Positions 5,843 through 6,909 of a stretch of 6,909 bases of DNA are shown piece by piece; position 1 is the stretch's first letter; every line of letters starts with the position of its first letter. The notes under the pieces were generated by a model that searched no databases, was not told where the DNA came from, and saw only the letters and a list, made by a program, of their open reading frames with translations. The position numbers were made by a program, and so were the translations under genes. The stretch is from Thioalkalivibrio sp. (lineage in GTDB: Bacteria; Pseudomonadota; Gammaproteobacteria; Ectothiorhodospirales; Ectothiorhodospiraceae). Location: the NCBI GenBank assembly GCA_003555285.1, contig PWGH01000175.1, positions 1 through 6,909 of the forward strand. The letters are read 5' to 3'.

Positions 5843-6909
5843 ATGAATCTGACTGAACTAAAGCAGAAAACCGCTGCCGAGCTGGTCGCCCTTGCCGAGG
5901 CCCAGGGCGTCGAGAACATGGCGCGTTCGCGCAAACAGGAGATCATCTTCGCCCTGTTGAAGTCGCACGCGAAAAACGGCGAGCCGATCTACGGCGATGG
6001 GGTCCTGGAGATTCTCTCCGACGGCTTCGGCTTCCTCCGTGGGGCGGACAGCTCCTATCTGGCCGGCCCGGACGACGTCTACGTGTCCCCGAGCCAGATC
6101 CGGCGCTTTGCGCTGCGCACCGGCGACACCGTCTCGGGCAAGATCCGGCCACCCAAGGAGAGCGAGCGCTATTTCGCCCTGCTGAAGGTCTCCGAGATCA
6201 ACTTCGAGCCGCCGGAATCGGCCCGCCACAAGGTCCTGTTCGAGAACCTGACGCCGCTGCACCCGAACCAGCGCATGCGCATGGAGCGCGGCAACGGTTC
6301 CACCGAGGACATTACCGCCCGCGTGATCGACATGGTCGCGCCCTTCGGCAAGGGCCAGCGCGGCCTGATCGTGTCGCCGCCCAAAGCCGGCAAGACGCTG
6401 ATGCTGCAGAACATCGCCCAGAGCATCGCGCACAATCATCCGGACAGCTACCTGATCGTGCTGCTGATCGACGAGCGTCCGGAAGAGGTCACCGAGATGA
6501 CCCGGATGGTGCAGGGCGAGGTCGTGTCCAGCACGTTCGACGAGCCCGCCACCCGGCACGTGCAGGTGGCCGAGATGGTGATCGAAAAGGCCAAGCGCCT
6601 GGTCGAGCACAAGCGCGACGTGGTGATCCTGCTCGATTCGATCACCCGCCTGGCCCGGGCCTACAACACCGTGGTGCCCAGTTCCGGCAAGGTGCTGACC
6701 GGCGGTGTCGACGCGAACGCCCTGCACCGGCCCAAGCGCTTTTTCGGCGCAGCGCGCAACATCGAGGAGGGCGGCAGCCTGACCATCCTCGCCACCGCGC
6801 TGATCGACACCGGATCCAAGATGGACGAGGTGATCTACGAGGAATTCAAGGGCACCGGCAACATGGAGGTGCATCTGGATCGGCGCATCGCGGAGAAGCG
6901 CGTGTATCC
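5843..6909 (+). CDS. rho: Transcription termination factor Rho (3' end outside the window)
   Basis: Rho is the hexameric RNA-dependent ATPase/translocase that ends transcription. The frame runs from ATG 5843 to the window edge, giving 355 of about 419 residues. Numbering matches E. coli without gaps: N-terminal helix bundle (1-47), cold-shock-like RNA-binding domain with GFGFLR (F62, F64), Walker A PPKAGKT (K181, K184), catalytic E211 in IDERPEE, Walker B ILLD (D265), Q-loop SSGKVLTGG (about 281-288), R-loop TGSKMDE (K326) and EFKGTGN (K336, G337, the bicyclomycin-contact region). R353 is present; the arginine-finger region near 366 is cut off. No lineage-specific insert is seen between the RNA-binding and ATPase domains. 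No Shine-Dalgarno precedes the ATG; the start is set by homology from the first residues (MNLTELK). A long open frame on the reverse strand (5858-6874) is a high-GC shadow. Confidence 0.98.
   Translation, partial: MNLTELKQKTAAELVALAEAQGVENMARSRKQEIIFALLKSHAKNGEPIYGDGVLEILSDGFGFLRGADSSYLAGPDDVYVSPSQIRRFALRTGDTVSGKIRPPKESERYFALLKVSEINFEPPESARHKVLFENLTPLHPNQRMRMERGNGSTEDITARVIDMVAPFGKGQRGLIVSPPKAGKTLMLQNIAQSIAHNHPDSYLIVLLIDERPEEVTEMTRMVQGEVVSSTFDEPATRHVQVAEMVIEKAKRLVEHKRDVVILLDSITRLARAYNTVVPSSGKVLTGGVDANALHRPKRFFGAARNIEEGGSLTILATALIDTGSKMDEVIYEEFKGTGNMEVHLDRRIAEKRVY

Noticed and set aside
5740..5856. 38-codon GTG frame in the rho leader overlapping the rho start, a possible rhoL-like leader peptide
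   Set aside because: The GTG coincides with the predicted transcription start, there is no ribosome binding site, and the Pro-rich product resembles nothing known to me.
5858..6874. 338-codon open frame on the reverse strand
   Set aside because: It lies wholly antisense to rho, whose protein matches E. coli Rho residue by residue. Its product is low-complexity (rich in His, Gly, Leu, Asp, Val), typical of a high-GC shadow frame.

Overview
The window suggests a sulfur-oxidising gammaproteobacterium (Chromatiales or Ectothiorhodospiraceae-like). Two things point there. The 5' end carries dissimilatory adenylylsulfate reductase (aprA). The 3' half carries the order rhlB (reverse) / trxA / rho (forward), the same layout as the Escherichia coli rhlB-trxA-rho locus, and the visible Rho keeps E. 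coli residue numbering throughout. The genus cannot be fixed from the sequence alone.

Layout. (1) 1-1254 is the C-terminal two thirds of aprA, entering from the left edge, closed by a near-perfect intrinsic terminator (1307-1341). (2) 1368-2288 is a small module of lower GC: a 14-codon ORF with a good ribosome binding site that overlaps by ATGA a 116-residue protein of unknown function, then a SlyD-like FKBP prolyl isomerase. (3) 2289-2661 holds a possible RNA pseudoknot/terminator, a 54-residue protein with a strong ribosome binding site, and a GC-rich hairpin. (4) 2662-3918 is a very GC-rich gene for an unusual protein: a degenerate SlyD-like half fused to a class I SAM methyltransferase whose SAM-binding motif I is non-canonical. 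(5) 3915-5183, reverse strand, is rhlB; its stop codon and that of the methyltransferase share one CTAG. (6) 5303-5629 is trxA, divergent from rhlB. (7) 5630-5842 is the trxA-rho gap with a hairpin, a good sigma70-type promoter and a C-rich leader. (8) 5843-6909 is rho, running off the right edge after 355 codons.

How the genes fit together. AprA is an energy-conserving sulfur enzyme. RhlB, thioredoxin and Rho are housekeeping (RNA decay, disulfide reduction, transcription termination). The four genes between them have no certain role. Two carry SlyD-type FKBP sequence and one is fused to a methyltransferase, so a role in protein folding or modification near the sulfur-oxidation genes is possible but is inference. 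No tRNA, rRNA, CRISPR array, transposase or attachment site was seen. The most unusual items are the FKBP-methyltransferase fusion, the ATGA-coupled mini-ORF, the possible pseudoknot leader of the 54-residue gene and the C-rich, Shine-Dalgarno-less rho leader.
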